From Clavibacter phaseoli (GTDB lineage: Bacteria > Actinomycetota > Actinomycetes > Actinomycetales > Microbacteriaceae): DNA of 64,000 nt. How positions within the stretch are numbered: the stretch's first letter is position 1; the number at the start of each line of letters is the position of its first letter. Below are positions 19,000 through 27,310 of the stretch, in pieces. The notes beneath the pieces are model-generated. The model was not told the DNA's origin, did not search any database, and saw only the letters and a program-made list of their open reading frames with translations. Location: contig NZ_CP040786.1 in the NCBI RefSeq assembly GCF_021922925.1, forward strand, positions 1,240,001 to 1,304,000, given 5' to 3'. The position numbers and the translations under genes were made by a program.

Positions 19000-19758
19000 C
19001 TAGCCGCCGAGCTGGGCGCGGTACGCGTCGACGCGGTACGGCAGGTCGAGCGCGTCGCGGCCCGCGGTGTCCGGGTGGCCGGCGAGGAGCGTCCGGATGT
19101 CGTCGAGCACCCGGGCGCGCGCGGCATCGGGCAGCGTGCTGATCCGGCTGATGGATCCGGCGAGGGCCACCACGTCCTCGGGTGCCACGCGGTGCACGTG
19201 GGCGAACGACGCGTGCTCGACCGGGCCGAAGCCGGGGAACGGGCCGGGCTCCGTCGCGCGGCCCGCGGCCCGGGCGCCCGGCTGGAGCAGGGCGTCGAGC
19301 TCGCGGACCCAGTCGACCTCGGTGTCCATCACGTTCCAGACGATGCCGAGGCGCCCGCCCGGACGCAGGACGCGCGCGGCCTCGCGCGCTGCGGCGCCCG
19401 CGTCCATCCAGTGCCAAGCCTGCGCGACGAGGACGGCGTCCTCCTCGCCGTCGCCGACGGGGATCGCCTCGCCGCTGCCCGCCTGGACGTCGACCTCCGG
19501 CGAGGACGCCGCGAGCACCTGGCGCATCCGGTCGTCGGGCTCGACCGCGGTGACGGCGAGGCCGCGCGCGGCGAGGAGGCGGGTGAGCTTCCCGGTCCCC
19601 GCGCCGAGGTCGACCACGCGGCGAGCGCCGGCCGGGAGCATCCAGTCGACGGCGTCGTCGGGGTAGCCCGGGCGGACGCGGTCGTACTGGTCGGCCACGG
19701 CCCCGAACGAGGAGGCGAGGACGGAGCGGTCGGGCTGCGGGGCGGCGTCGGCGGTCAT
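19000..19758 (-). CDS. Class I SAM-dependent methyltransferase
   Basis: 252 residues. The start at 19758 (MTADAAPQPDR) is chosen because the upstream extension lacks family similarity. Motif I, VVDLGAGTGKLTRLLA (about 46-61), is followed by VEPDDRMRQV (motif II), the VLVAQAWHWMDAGAAAREAARVLRPGG block and GIVWNVMD. The AWHWMD pattern resembles methyltransferases of the YcgJ/SmtA-like type (methyltransf_11). The substrate is unknown. It follows the TetR gene on the same strand (49 bp) and might be co-regulated. Confidence 0.85.
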   Translation of the reverse strand: MTADAAPQPDRSVLASSFGAVADQYDRVRPGYPDDAVDWMLPAGARRVVDLGAGTGKLTRLLAARGLAVTAVEPDDRMRQVLAASSPEVDVQAGSGEAIPVGDGEEDAVLVAQAWHWMDAGAAAREAARVLRPGGRLGIVWNVMDTEVDWVRELDALLQPGARAAGRATEPGPFPGFGPVEHASFAHVHRVAPEDVVALAGSISRISTLPDAARARVLDDIRTLLAGHPDTAGRDALDLPYRVDAYRAQLGG

Positions 19759-19807
19759 GGGCCCATCATCGCCCGTCTTGACAGGTGGACGGGGCGCGCG
19801 CCGCACG

Positions 19808-20413
19808 TCACCCGAGGGTCGCGTCGAGGGCCGGGCGGAGCGGATCCAGCGCGCGGCGGACCGCGTCCTCGAGCGGCCCGCGGCCCACGCCGTCCCCGGC
19901 CCACGCGACGACCGCGGCGGCCGTCGCGGCGGCGATCACGGCGGCCGCGACGCGCACGGGCGCCGCGGAGGCCCGGCGGCCGGACGCGCGCGCGATGGCC
20001 TGCGCGACGGGATCCACGAGCGGCGCCGCGCGGGCCACGCCCTCGCCCGCGACGTCGGCGCCGAGCCCCATGACCTCGTGCTGCGTGAGAGCGAGCGGCA
20101 GCCAGCCCTCGCCCCGGGAGCGGGCGGCGCCGATCACCGCGTCGACGACGCCGTCGACGACCGAGCCGCCGGCGTCCGCTGACGCGAGGGCGTCGCCGCA
20201 CGCGCGCAGGGTGTCGTCGAGCCCCGCCCACAGCAGGTCGGCCTTGGAGGCGAAGTAGTTGAAGAACGTGGCGCGGCTGACGCCGGCGCGCTGGGCGATC
20301 TGCTCGACGGTCGTCGCGGCGTACGTGTTCTCGAGGAACAGCTCCGCCGCGGCCTCCTCGAGCGTCGCGCGCGACGAGCGGCGCGGACGGCCGGCGGGAC
20401 GGGCGGAGGTCAT
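19808..20413 (-). CDS. TetR/AcrR family transcriptional regulator
   Basis: 201 residues. The N-terminal helix-turn-helix is clear: LEEAAAELFLENTYAATTVEQIAQRAGVSRATFFNYFASK (split motif, about 19-60). The Ala-rich C-terminal ligand domain gives no hint of inducer. The start at 20413 is chosen over a longer frame since it places the HTH at the usual distance. It is divergent from a peptide-type ABC transporter, with a likely operator between them, so it probably represses that operon and itself. Confidence 0.9.
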   Translation of the reverse strand: MTSARPAGRPRRSSRATLEEAAAELFLENTYAATTVEQIAQRAGVSRATFFNYFASKADLLWAGLDDTLRACGDALASADAGGSVVDGVVDAVIGAARSRGEGWLPLALTQHEVMGLGADVAGEGVARAAPLVDPVAQAIARASGRRASAAPVRVAAAVIAAATAAAVVAWAGDGVGRGPLEDAVRRALDPLRPALDATLG

Positions 20414-20456
20414 GCGCCCATCCTGGCGCACCGGAGCGGCTGCTTCCGCGTATTGT

Positions 20457-20469
20457 TGGACTCGGTACA
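20457..20469. promoter_or_regulatory. Probable TetR operator between regulator and ABC operon
   Basis: TGGACTCGGTACA is one base from a perfect TGTAC-N3-GTACA inverted repeat, the type of short palindrome many TetR proteins bind. It lies just after TATTGT (20451-20456), the best -10-like hexamer for the transporter operon, so bound repressor would cover the transcription start. Inference from symmetry and position. Confidence 0.4.
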
Positions 20470-20517
20470 GAAACACCCGCACCAGCGCCCGCAGCGGCGC
20501 GCACATCGGAAGCCCCC

Positions 20518-22164
20518 ATGATCCCCACCTCGCGCACCCGCGCCCTCGCGGGCCTCGGCGTCATCGCCGCGACCGCCCTCGCCCTCACCGGCTGCACCTC
20601 GGCCGAACCCGAGGCGTCGACCACCCCCGTCTCCGGCGGCACGCTCGTCTACGCGTCCGGCGACGCCGAGCCCGAGTGCCTCGACCCCCACGTCGGCGGC
20701 AACTACCCGCAGGCGCTCGTCTCCTCCCAGTTCCTCGAGCCGCTCGTCTCCCTCGACGGGAAGGGCGGGATCACGCCGTGGCTCGCCGACAGCTGGACCT
20801 GGAGCGACGACGGGCTCGGCCTCACGCTGGAGCTGCGCCAGGGGGTCTCGTTCACCGACGGCACGCCGTTCGACGCGGACGCCGTCGTCGCGAACATCCG
20901 CCACGTGCAGGATCCCGCGACGCTCTCCTCTACGGGCTACCTCGCGCTGCAGGCGATCGCCGACGCGACCGCGGTCGACGCCGACACCGTGCAGCTCACC
21001 CTCTCGACCCCGGACAGCGCGCTGCTCGAGTCCCTGTCGCAGCCCTGGCTCGCCATGGAGTCGCCCGCCGGGATCGCCCGCGGCACCGACGCGAACTGCG
21101 CGCAGCCCATCGGCACCGGCCCGTTCAGCGTCGAGCGCTGGGACCGCCAGCAGTCCATCTCGCTCGTGCGCAACGACGCCTACTCGTCGCCGCCCGCCGA
21201 CGCGGCGCACACCGGCCCCGCGTACCTCGAGCGCATCGACTGGCGCTTCCTGCCGGACGCGGCCTCCCGCTACGCGGCGCTGCAGAGCGGCGAGGTCGAC
21301 GTGATCGACAACGCGCAGCCCGACGCGATCGCCTCGGCCACGGCGGGCGGCGCGCTCGGCGAGCTGGACGCGCCGCGGCCCGGCGCCTCGAACCGCATCG
21401 AGCTGAACTCGGGCCAGGCGCCCTTCGACGACGAGCGCGTGCGCGAGGCCTTCATCCGCTCGGCCGACGTCGACGCGGGGATCACCGCGCTCTTCCAGGG
21501 CACCGCCGAGCGCTCGTACTCGCCGCTCGCGAGCACGGAGCCGGCCGCCGTCTCCGACCCCGACCTCTTCGGCATCGACGCCGACCGCGCGGCGGCGCTC
21601 CTCGACGAGGCCGGCTGGTCCGCGAAGGACGCCGACGGGATCCGCACGAAGGACGGCACGCGCCTCACGCTCCGCTTCCCCGTGAGCACCAACCAGTCGA
21701 TCCCCGCCGAGCAGTCGCTGTTCGAGCAGATCCAGGCCACCACCAAGCAGGTCGGCTTCGACGTGCAGCTCGAGCCCATGGACCTCGGCTCCTGGTACGA
21801 GGCGCTCGGCGACGACGCGTACGAGCTCGTCAGCGCGCCGTACACGAAGGCCGGACCCGACGTCCTGCGGATCCTCTACGACACCTCCGGCATCACGCCC
21901 GCGCCGAGCGGCTACTTCGCCAACCACGCCAAGGTGTCGGTGCCCGAGATCGACCAGGCGCTCGCCGAGGCGCGCGCCACGACCGACCTCGACCGGCGGA
22001 ACGCGCTCTACGCCGACGTGCAGCAGCGCGTGATGGCCGGGTACTGGATCCTGCCGCTCTACGACCAGCAGAACCACTTCCTGCACGGCACCGCCGTCCA
22101 GGGCCTCCGGGCCCTGCCGTCGGTCTCCACGCCGACGCTGTACGACACCTGGCTCGCCCGGTGA
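20518..22164 (+). CDS. ABC transporter substrate-binding lipoprotein (peptide/nickel type)
   Basis: 548 residues. A lipoprotein signal ends in LTGC with the lipid-bearing Cys26. The mature protein is a family 5 (SBP_bac_5, DppA/OppA/NikA) binding protein: SGGTLVYASGDAEPECLDPH near the N-terminus, LADSWTWSDDGLGLTLELRQGVSFTDGTPFDADAV, and IGTGPFSVERW. It captures a small peptide or similar solute outside the cell and passes it to the permeases encoded next. GGAAG precedes the start by 7 nt. The exact ligand is not readable from the sequence. Confidence 0.93.
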   Translation: MIPTSRTRALAGLGVIAATALALTGCTSAEPEASTTPVSGGTLVYASGDAEPECLDPHVGGNYPQALVSSQFLEPLVSLDGKGGITPWLADSWTWSDDGLGLTLELRQGVSFTDGTPFDADAVVANIRHVQDPATLSSTGYLALQAIADATAVDADTVQLTLSTPDSALLESLSQPWLAMESPAGIARGTDANCAQPIGTGPFSVERWDRQQSISLVRNDAYSSPPADAAHTGPAYLERIDWRFLPDAASRYAALQSGEVDVIDNAQPDAIASATAGGALGELDAPRPGASNRIELNSGQAPFDDERVREAFIRSADVDAGITALFQGTAERSYSPLASTEPAAVSDPDLFGIDADRAAALLDEAGWSAKDADGIRTKDGTRLTLRFPVSTNQSIPAEQSLFEQIQATTKQVGFDVQLEPMDLGSWYEALGDDAYELVSAPYTKAGPDVLRILYDTSGITPAPSGYFANHAKVSVPEIDQALAEARATTDLDRRNALYADVQQRVMAGYWILPLYDQQNHFLHGTAVQGLRALPSVSTPTLYDTWLAR

Positions 22165-23231
22165 GGCGCGGCCGCGCTGTCCGCGCGTCCGGCTCCCGTC
22201 GATCCGCGCCGCTGCGCGCCGTCGGGGCCCGGATCGGCGGCGCGGTCCTCGTCCTCTGGGCGGTCGCGACCGTCACGTTCCTCGCGGTGCGGCTGATCCC
22301 GGGAGATCCCGCGCAGGCGATCCTCGGCGGCCCCGGGTCGCAGGCGCCGCCCGAGGCGGTCGCCGCGGTGCGCGCCGAGTACGGGCTCGACCAGCCGCTC
22401 CTCGTGCAGTACCTCGCGCAGCTCGGCCGCCTGGCGCAGGGCGACCTCGGCCGGTCGTACGCGCTGCGCGAGGACGTCGTCGCGGTGCTCGCGCGGCAGC
22501 TGCCGGACACGCTATTACTGGCCGTGCTCGCGCTCGCGGTCGCGTGGATCCTCGCGCTCGGCCTCGCGCTCGTCTCCTCGGGCGCGGGGCGCATCGCCGG
22601 GGCGCTGGGCGCCGGCGTCGAGATCGTCGCGGCGTCGCTCCCGCACTTCTGGATCGGCGTGGTGCTGATCCTCGTCTTCTCCACCGGGCTCGGCTGGTTG
22701 CCGGCCGTGAGCGGATCGTCGCCCGCGGGCCTCGTCCTCCCCGTCCTCACGCTCGCGATCCCGCTGGCCGGCTTCCTCGGGCAGATCATGCGCGAGGCGC
22801 TGCTGGACGCGCTCGACTCCCCGTTCGCGCTCGCGGCACGGGCGCGCGGCGAGTCCGAGGCGGGCGTGCGGCTGCGGCACGCCCTGCGGCACGCGGCCGC
22901 CCCCGGGATCGCGCTGTCCGGCTGGGCGTTCGGCTTCCTCATCTCGGGCGCCGTGGTCGTCGAGCAGATCTTCGCCCGCCCCGGCCTCGGCCGCACCGCG
23001 CTCTCGGCCGTGACCAGCCGGGACGTGCCCGTCATCGTGGGCGTGGTGCTCGTGGTGGCGGTCGTCTACATCGTGCTCACGGCCGTGACGGACCTCCTCG
23101 CGCGCATCGTCGACCCGCGGCTCGTCGACGCGCGCACCGGGCCCGTGCCCGCGGCCGCTCCGGTCCCCGCGGGCGTCGCGCCCGTGGCCGACCCCGCGGC
23201 AGCGGCCGACGCGCCGGCGGCCGCCCGATGA
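22161..23231 (+). CDS. ABC transporter permease, DppB type
   Basis: 356 residues from a GTG that overlaps the previous stop (GTGA at 22161). Six transmembrane helices are expected; the first is at about 25-45 (GGAVLVLWAVATVTFLAVRLIPGDP, a hallmark of DppB/OppB N-termini). The cytoplasmic EAA-type loop that touches the ATPase is SPFALAARARGESEAGVRLRHALRHAA. The C-terminal 30 residues are an Ala/Pro tail not seen in E. coli DppB. Confidence 0.92.
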   Translation: MRRGRAVRASGSRRSAPLRAVGARIGGAVLVLWAVATVTFLAVRLIPGDPAQAILGGPGSQAPPEAVAAVRAEYGLDQPLLVQYLAQLGRLAQGDLGRSYALREDVVAVLARQLPDTLLLAVLALAVAWILALGLALVSSGAGRIAGALGAGVEIVAASLPHFWIGVVLILVFSTGLGWLPAVSGSSPAGLVLPVLTLAIPLAGFLGQIMREALLDALDSPFALAARARGESEAGVRLRHALRHAAAPGIALSGWAFGFLISGAVVVEQIFARPGLGRTALSAVTSRDVPVIVGVVLVVAVVYIVLTAVTDLLARIVDPRLVDARTGPVPAAAPVPAGVAPVADPAAAADAPAAAR

Positions 23232-24088
23232 GCGACCCCCGCGCCGCGACGCTCCTCGCCGCCGCGCCGTCGCGCCCCCCGGTCCGGATCCTGGCCGTGG
23301 CCGGCACCGCGGGCGCCGCGATCGTCGTGCTCGCGCTCCTCGTCTCCGCCCTCGCCCCCGGGCTCGTCGCGCCGGGCGACCCGCTCGCCATCGCGCCCGC
23401 CGAGGCGTTCCGTCCTCCCGGCGCCGGTCACCTGCTCGGCACCGACGAGTCCGGTCGCGACGTGCTCACGCGCGTCGTGCACGGCGCGGGCCCCAGCCTC
23501 GTGATCGGCGTGAGCGCCACGGCCATCGGCCTGGGCCTCGGCGCGGTCCTCGGGCTCGCCGCCGCGCTCCTGGGTCGCGTCGCCGACTTCGCCGTCAACC
23601 GCGTGATCGAGGTCGTCTTCGCGTTCCCGGGCCTCCTGCTCGCCCTCTTCCTCATCGTGATCCTCGGCCCCGGCATCGGCAGCGCCACCCTCGCCGTCGG
23701 GATCTCGGCCGCGCCCGGCTACGCGCGCATCATCCGCGGCCGGGTCATGTCCGTGCGCCGCTCCGCGTACGTGGAGGCGGCGACCGTGCTCGGCCGCCCG
23801 CCGCTCGTGGTGCTCGCGCGGCACATCCTGCCGAACACGGCCGCGCCCCTCTTCGTGCTCGGGACGCTCGGCGTCGGCCAGGCCATCGTGTGGGCCTCGT
23901 CGCTCAGCTACCTCGGGTTGGGGACGGTGCCGCCGGATCCCGAGTGGGGCGCGATGCTCGCGGCCGGCCGCACCTACATCGGCTCCGCGCCTTGGCTGAC
24001 GGTGGTGCCCGGGCTCATGATCGTGCTGACCGCGACGGCGTCGACCGTGCTCGGCCGGGCGCTCGAGCGACGGGTGCGCGCGTCGTGA
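23228..24088 (+). CDS. ABC transporter permease, DppC type
   Basis: 286 residues. ATG overlaps the upstream stop (ATGA). Features of DppC/OppC: an N-terminal helix followed by PPGAGHLLGTDESGRDVLTRVVHGAGPSL, five further helices, and the EAA loop RRSAYVEAATVLGRPPLVVLARHILPN. SYLGLGTVPPDPEWGAML near the end is the family signature. It pairs with the DppB-type permease to form the channel. Confidence 0.94.
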   Translation: MSDPRAATLLAAAPSRPPVRILAVAGTAGAAIVVLALLVSALAPGLVAPGDPLAIAPAEAFRPPGAGHLLGTDESGRDVLTRVVHGAGPSLVIGVSATAIGLGLGAVLGLAAALLGRVADFAVNRVIEVVFAFPGLLLALFLIVILGPGIGSATLAVGISAAPGYARIIRGRVMSVRRSAYVEAATVLGRPPLVVLARHILPNTAAPLFVLGTLGVGQAIVWASSLSYLGLGTVPPDPEWGAMLAAGRTYIGSAPWLTVVPGLMIVLTATASTVLGRALERRVRAS

Positions 24089-25755
24089 GCGGCGGATCCG
24101 TGCCCGGCGCGACCCCGACGCCGCCCGCCCTGCGCGTCGAGGACCTCCGCGTGTCCTTCGACGGCGTCCCCGTGGTGCACGGCGTCTCCCTGCGGATCGC
24201 GCCCGCCGAGTGCCTCGCGCTCGTCGGCACGTCCGGCTCCGGCAAGAGCGTCACCGCGAGGAGCCTCCTCGGCCTCGCGGGCGCCGGTGCCGACGTCCGG
24301 GCCGACGTGCTGGAGATCGGCGGCCGCGACCTGCGCGCCGCCGGTCCCCGCGCGTGGCGGCGCGTCCGAGGATCCGGCGTCGGCCTCGTGCTGCAGGACG
24401 CGCTCTCCTCGCTCGACCCGCTCCGCCCCATCGGCCGCGAGATCGGCGACGCCCTCCGGATCCACGGGATGCGGGACCCCCGCGCGCGTCGGGCGCGCGT
24501 CCTCGAGCTGCTCGAGCGCGTGGGCATGCCGGACCCCGCGACGCGCGTGCACCAGCGCTCCGGCGAGCTCTCGGGCGGGCTCCGGCAGCGGGCGCTGCTC
24601 GCGGCCGCCCTCGCGATGGATCCGCCGCTGCTCGTCGCCGACGAGCCGACGACCGCGCTCGACGCGACCGTGCAGGCGCGCATCATCGACCTGCTCGCCG
24701 ACCTGCGCACGCGCGGCCAGGCCACCCTGCTCGTCAGCCACGACCTCGCCGTCGTCGCCCGCCTCGCCGACCGCGTCGCCGTGATGCACGACGGCCGCGT
24801 CGTCGAGGAGGGCCCGACCGCGGACGTCCTCCGCGCGCCGGCCCACCGCCGGACGCGCGCGCTCGTGGCCGCGGTGCCGACGGGCGTCCCGCGCGGCGTC
24901 GCGCTGTCGGAGGCCCGCATCGACGCGGCCGCAGCGGCCCCCGCCGCGAGCGCCGCGCCGCACGCCGACGACCGGGTCGTCCTCCGCGCCACGGGCGTCA
25001 CCCGCTCCTTTCGCGGTCCCGCCGGATCCGCGCGCACGGCCGTCGACGACGTCTCCCTCGAGGTGCGCCGCGGCCGCACGCTCGGCCTCGTCGGCGGATC
25101 CGGGTCGGGCAAGACCACGGTCGCCCGCCTCCTGCTCGCGCTCGAGGAGCCGGACGCGGGCGTCGTCACGCTCGACGACGCGCCGTGGAGCGGCATCCCG
25201 GAGCGCGAGCGCCGCGGCCGCCGCGCGCGCGTCGGCGCCGTCTACCAGGACCCGCTCGCGTCCTTCGACCCGCGCTGGACCGTCGACCGCGTCCTCCAGG
25301 ACGCCCTCGCCGTCGCGGGCCTCCGCGGCGCCCGCGCGTTCGACTCCCCCGCCACGCTCCTCGCGCAGGTGGGCCTCGAGCCGGCGCTCCTCCGCCGACG
25401 TCCTGCGCGGCTGTCGGGCGGCCAGCGGCAGCGCGTCGCCATCGCGCGCGCCCTCGCGGCCCGCCCCGACGTGCTGATCTGCGACGAGCCCGTCTCCGCC
25501 CTCGACATCGCCGTGCAGGCGCAGGTGCTCGACCTCCTCGACGAGCTGCAGCGGCGCCTCGGCCTCGGCCTCCTCCTCATCTCGCACGACCTCGGCGTCG
25601 TGGCGCACATGAGCGACGAGGTCGCCGTCATGTCCGACGGCCGGATCGTGGAGCGCGGTTCCGCCGACGACGTGCTCACGCGCCCGACGCACCCCGTCAC
25701 CCGGGCGCTGCTCGCCGCCGTCCCGCGGCTGGATCCGGACGCCGCGCCGCGCTGA
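24085..25755 (+). CDS. ABC transporter ATP-binding protein, two fused ATPase domains (DppD-DppF type)
   Basis: 556 residues from a GTG overlapping the preceding stop (GTGA). Two full nucleotide-binding domains in one chain: Walker A GTSGSGKS with signature LSGGLRQRALLAAA and Walker B LLVADEPTTALD in the first half; GGSGSGKT with LSGGQRQRVAIARAL and VLICDEPVSALD in the second. Both have the switch His (SHDLAVVA, SHDLGVVA). It powers import through the two permeases. The first domain has LSGGL rather than LSGGQ, a common variant. The next gene converges 18 bp away. Confidence 0.93.
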   Translation: MSGGSVPGATPTPPALRVEDLRVSFDGVPVVHGVSLRIAPAECLALVGTSGSGKSVTARSLLGLAGAGADVRADVLEIGGRDLRAAGPRAWRRVRGSGVGLVLQDALSSLDPLRPIGREIGDALRIHGMRDPRARRARVLELLERVGMPDPATRVHQRSGELSGGLRQRALLAAALAMDPPLLVADEPTTALDATVQARIIDLLADLRTRGQATLLVSHDLAVVARLADRVAVMHDGRVVEEGPTADVLRAPAHRRTRALVAAVPTGVPRGVALSEARIDAAAAAPAASAAPHADDRVVLRATGVTRSFRGPAGSARTAVDDVSLEVRRGRTLGLVGGSGSGKTTVARLLLALEEPDAGVVTLDDAPWSGIPERERRGRRARVGAVYQDPLASFDPRWTVDRVLQDALAVAGLRGARAFDSPATLLAQVGLEPALLRRRPARLSGGQRQRVAIARALAARPDVLICDEPVSALDIAVQAQVLDLLDELQRRLGLGLLLISHDLGVVAHMSDEVAVMSDGRIVERGSADDVLTRPTHPVTRALLAAVPRLDPDAAPR

Positions 25756-25773
25756 CCGGCCCGGCGCCCGGCG

Positions 25774-27201
25774 TCATTCCCCGGCGTGCCGGTCGAGGAA
25801 CGCGTACAGCTCCCGGTCGTCCACCCCGGGGAACGCGCCGCGCGGCAGCGGCGCGAGGATGTGCGCGTGCAGCCGGGCGCTCGGCCAGGCCCGGTCGCGC
25901 CACCGGCCGGCGTCCTCGGGATCCGCGCGCCGGCAGCACGACTCGTCCGGGCACCGCGACACGCTGCGCGCCGTCGTCTCGCGTCCCCGGAACCACTTCG
26001 CGTGCCCGAACGGCACGCCGAAGGAGATGGAGTACTCGCCCTCGGAGGTGGATCCCGTCTGCGTCGAGCACCAGAACGTCCCCGCGGGCGTGTCCGTGTA
26101 CTGGTGGAACTCGGTCGTGCGGTTCGTGCGGTCGAACGCGCCGCGCGCCGCCCACTCGCGGCACACCGGCTGCCCCTCGACCGCGCCGGTCACGTCGACG
26201 GGCAGCGGCAGGCCGTCGTTCTCGTACGCCTTGTAGACCGCGCCGTCGCCGCCCACGCGCAGGAAGTGCACGCGGAGGTCGAGGTGCGTGGTGCTGATGT
26301 TCGTGAGCCGGAGCGCGGCCGCCTCGTGCGTCACGCCGAACGCGTCGCGGAAGTCCTCCACCGCGAGGTCGCGCCGGGCCTTGGCCTCGGAGAGGAACGC
26401 GACCGACTGCGTCAACGGCATGAGGCACGCCGCCGCGAAGTAGTTGATCTCCAGCCGCTGCCGCAGGAAGTCCGCGTAGCTCGCGGGCTCCTCGTGCCCG
26501 AGCACGCGGTGCGCCATCGCCTGCAGGGCCATCGAGCGGAGGCCGTGGCCGCCGGGGATGGACGCGGGCGGCAGGTAGATCCGCCCCTCCCCGAGGTCGG
26601 TGACCGAGCGCGTCGATCGCGGCAGGTCGTCCACGTAGATGAGCTCGAACCCGAGCCCCTCGGCCATGCGGCTGACGCTGCGGTGCGACAGGGCGCCGCT
26701 CCGGTGGCCGACGTCCGCGAGCATCCGCTCGGCCAGCTCCTCGATGGCGGGGATGTGGTTGTCCTGCTGCCGCATCATGAGCCGCTGCTCGGTGTTCGCC
26801 CGCCTGGCCTCCTCGGGCGTCGCGATCGACTCGCGTGCGCGCCGCGCCAGCTCGCGGTGGAGACCCACGAGCGCCTCCAGCGTCTCCTGCGGGAGCGCGC
26901 GGCTCGCGGGCACGGCCGGCAGCCCGAGCGCGCCGTAGAGCGACGAGCGCTGCGCCCGGTCGAGCTCGATCTCGAGGGCCGAGCGCGCGTCCGGCGCGTC
27001 CGCCGCGAGCAGGTGTATGACGTCCACGCCGAGCGCGCCCGCGATCCGCCCGAGCGTCGACAGCCGCGTCTCGCGCCGGCCGTTCTCGATCATGCTCAGC
27101 TGGCTCGGCAGGATCCCCGCCCGCTCCCCCAGCGCCTGCAGCGTGAGCCCGGCGCCCTTCCGCGCGTGCCGGATGCGCCGGCCGATGACGAGCTGGTCCA
27201 T
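25774..27201 (-). CDS. ramB: RamB-like short-chain fatty acyl / acetate metabolism regulator (XRE family)
   Basis: 475 residues, the length of RamB. The N-terminal XRE helix-turn-helix (about 6-60) contains GLTLQALGERAGILPSQLSMIENGRR. The middle has an IrrE/ImmA-like peptidase fold with a degenerate site (MAHRVLGHE, not HEXXH, near residue 235). The C-terminal DUF2083/ScfR region has CREW and a CPDESCC cysteine cluster. RamB in Corynebacterium and Mycobacterium controls acetate, glyoxylate and gluconeogenic genes. It is divergent from pckA with a 22-bp palindrome between; start at 27201 follows GGTGAAGGA. Orthology by architecture, not proven. Confidence 0.85.
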   Translation of the reverse strand: MDQLVIGRRIRHARKGAGLTLQALGERAGILPSQLSMIENGRRETRLSTLGRIAGALGVDVIHLLAADAPDARSALEIELDRAQRSSLYGALGLPAVPASRALPQETLEALVGLHRELARRARESIATPEEARRANTEQRLMMRQQDNHIPAIEELAERMLADVGHRSGALSHRSVSRMAEGLGFELIYVDDLPRSTRSVTDLGEGRIYLPPASIPGGHGLRSMALQAMAHRVLGHEEPASYADFLRQRLEINYFAAACLMPLTQSVAFLSEAKARRDLAVEDFRDAFGVTHEAAALRLTNISTTHLDLRVHFLRVGGDGAVYKAYENDGLPLPVDVTGAVEGQPVCREWAARGAFDRTNRTTEFHQYTDTPAGTFWCSTQTGSTSEGEYSISFGVPFGHAKWFRGRETTARSVSRCPDESCCRRADPEDAGRWRDRAWPSARLHAHILAPLPRGAFPGVDDRELYAFLDRHAGE

Positions 27202-27215
27202 TCCTTCACCTCTCC

Positions 27216-27237
27216 GTGAACATCCGCGGATCTTCAC
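27216..27237. promoter_or_regulatory. 22-bp palindrome between ramB-like gene and pckA
   Basis: GTGAA-C-ATCCGCGGAT-C-TTCAC is symmetrical at every position except the paired C/C at positions 6 and 17. It starts 15 bp before the regulator's ATG and lies about 75 bp before pckA. It is a strong candidate operator for autoregulation and for pckA control. It does not resemble the published corynebacterial RamB site as I remember it. Confidence 0.55.
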
Positions 27238-27310
27238 GCAGACGGATCCCCGAACCCCATCCTGACGGGTCGCACGCTGGAACGACAGACCGATCGAAGG
27301 GGACGGATCC

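Noticed and set aside
16234..20073. 1279-codon plus-strand frame opposite ileS, the T-box and a methyltransferase
   Set aside because: It runs through a riboswitch and two recognised genes and has no domain; antisense artefact.
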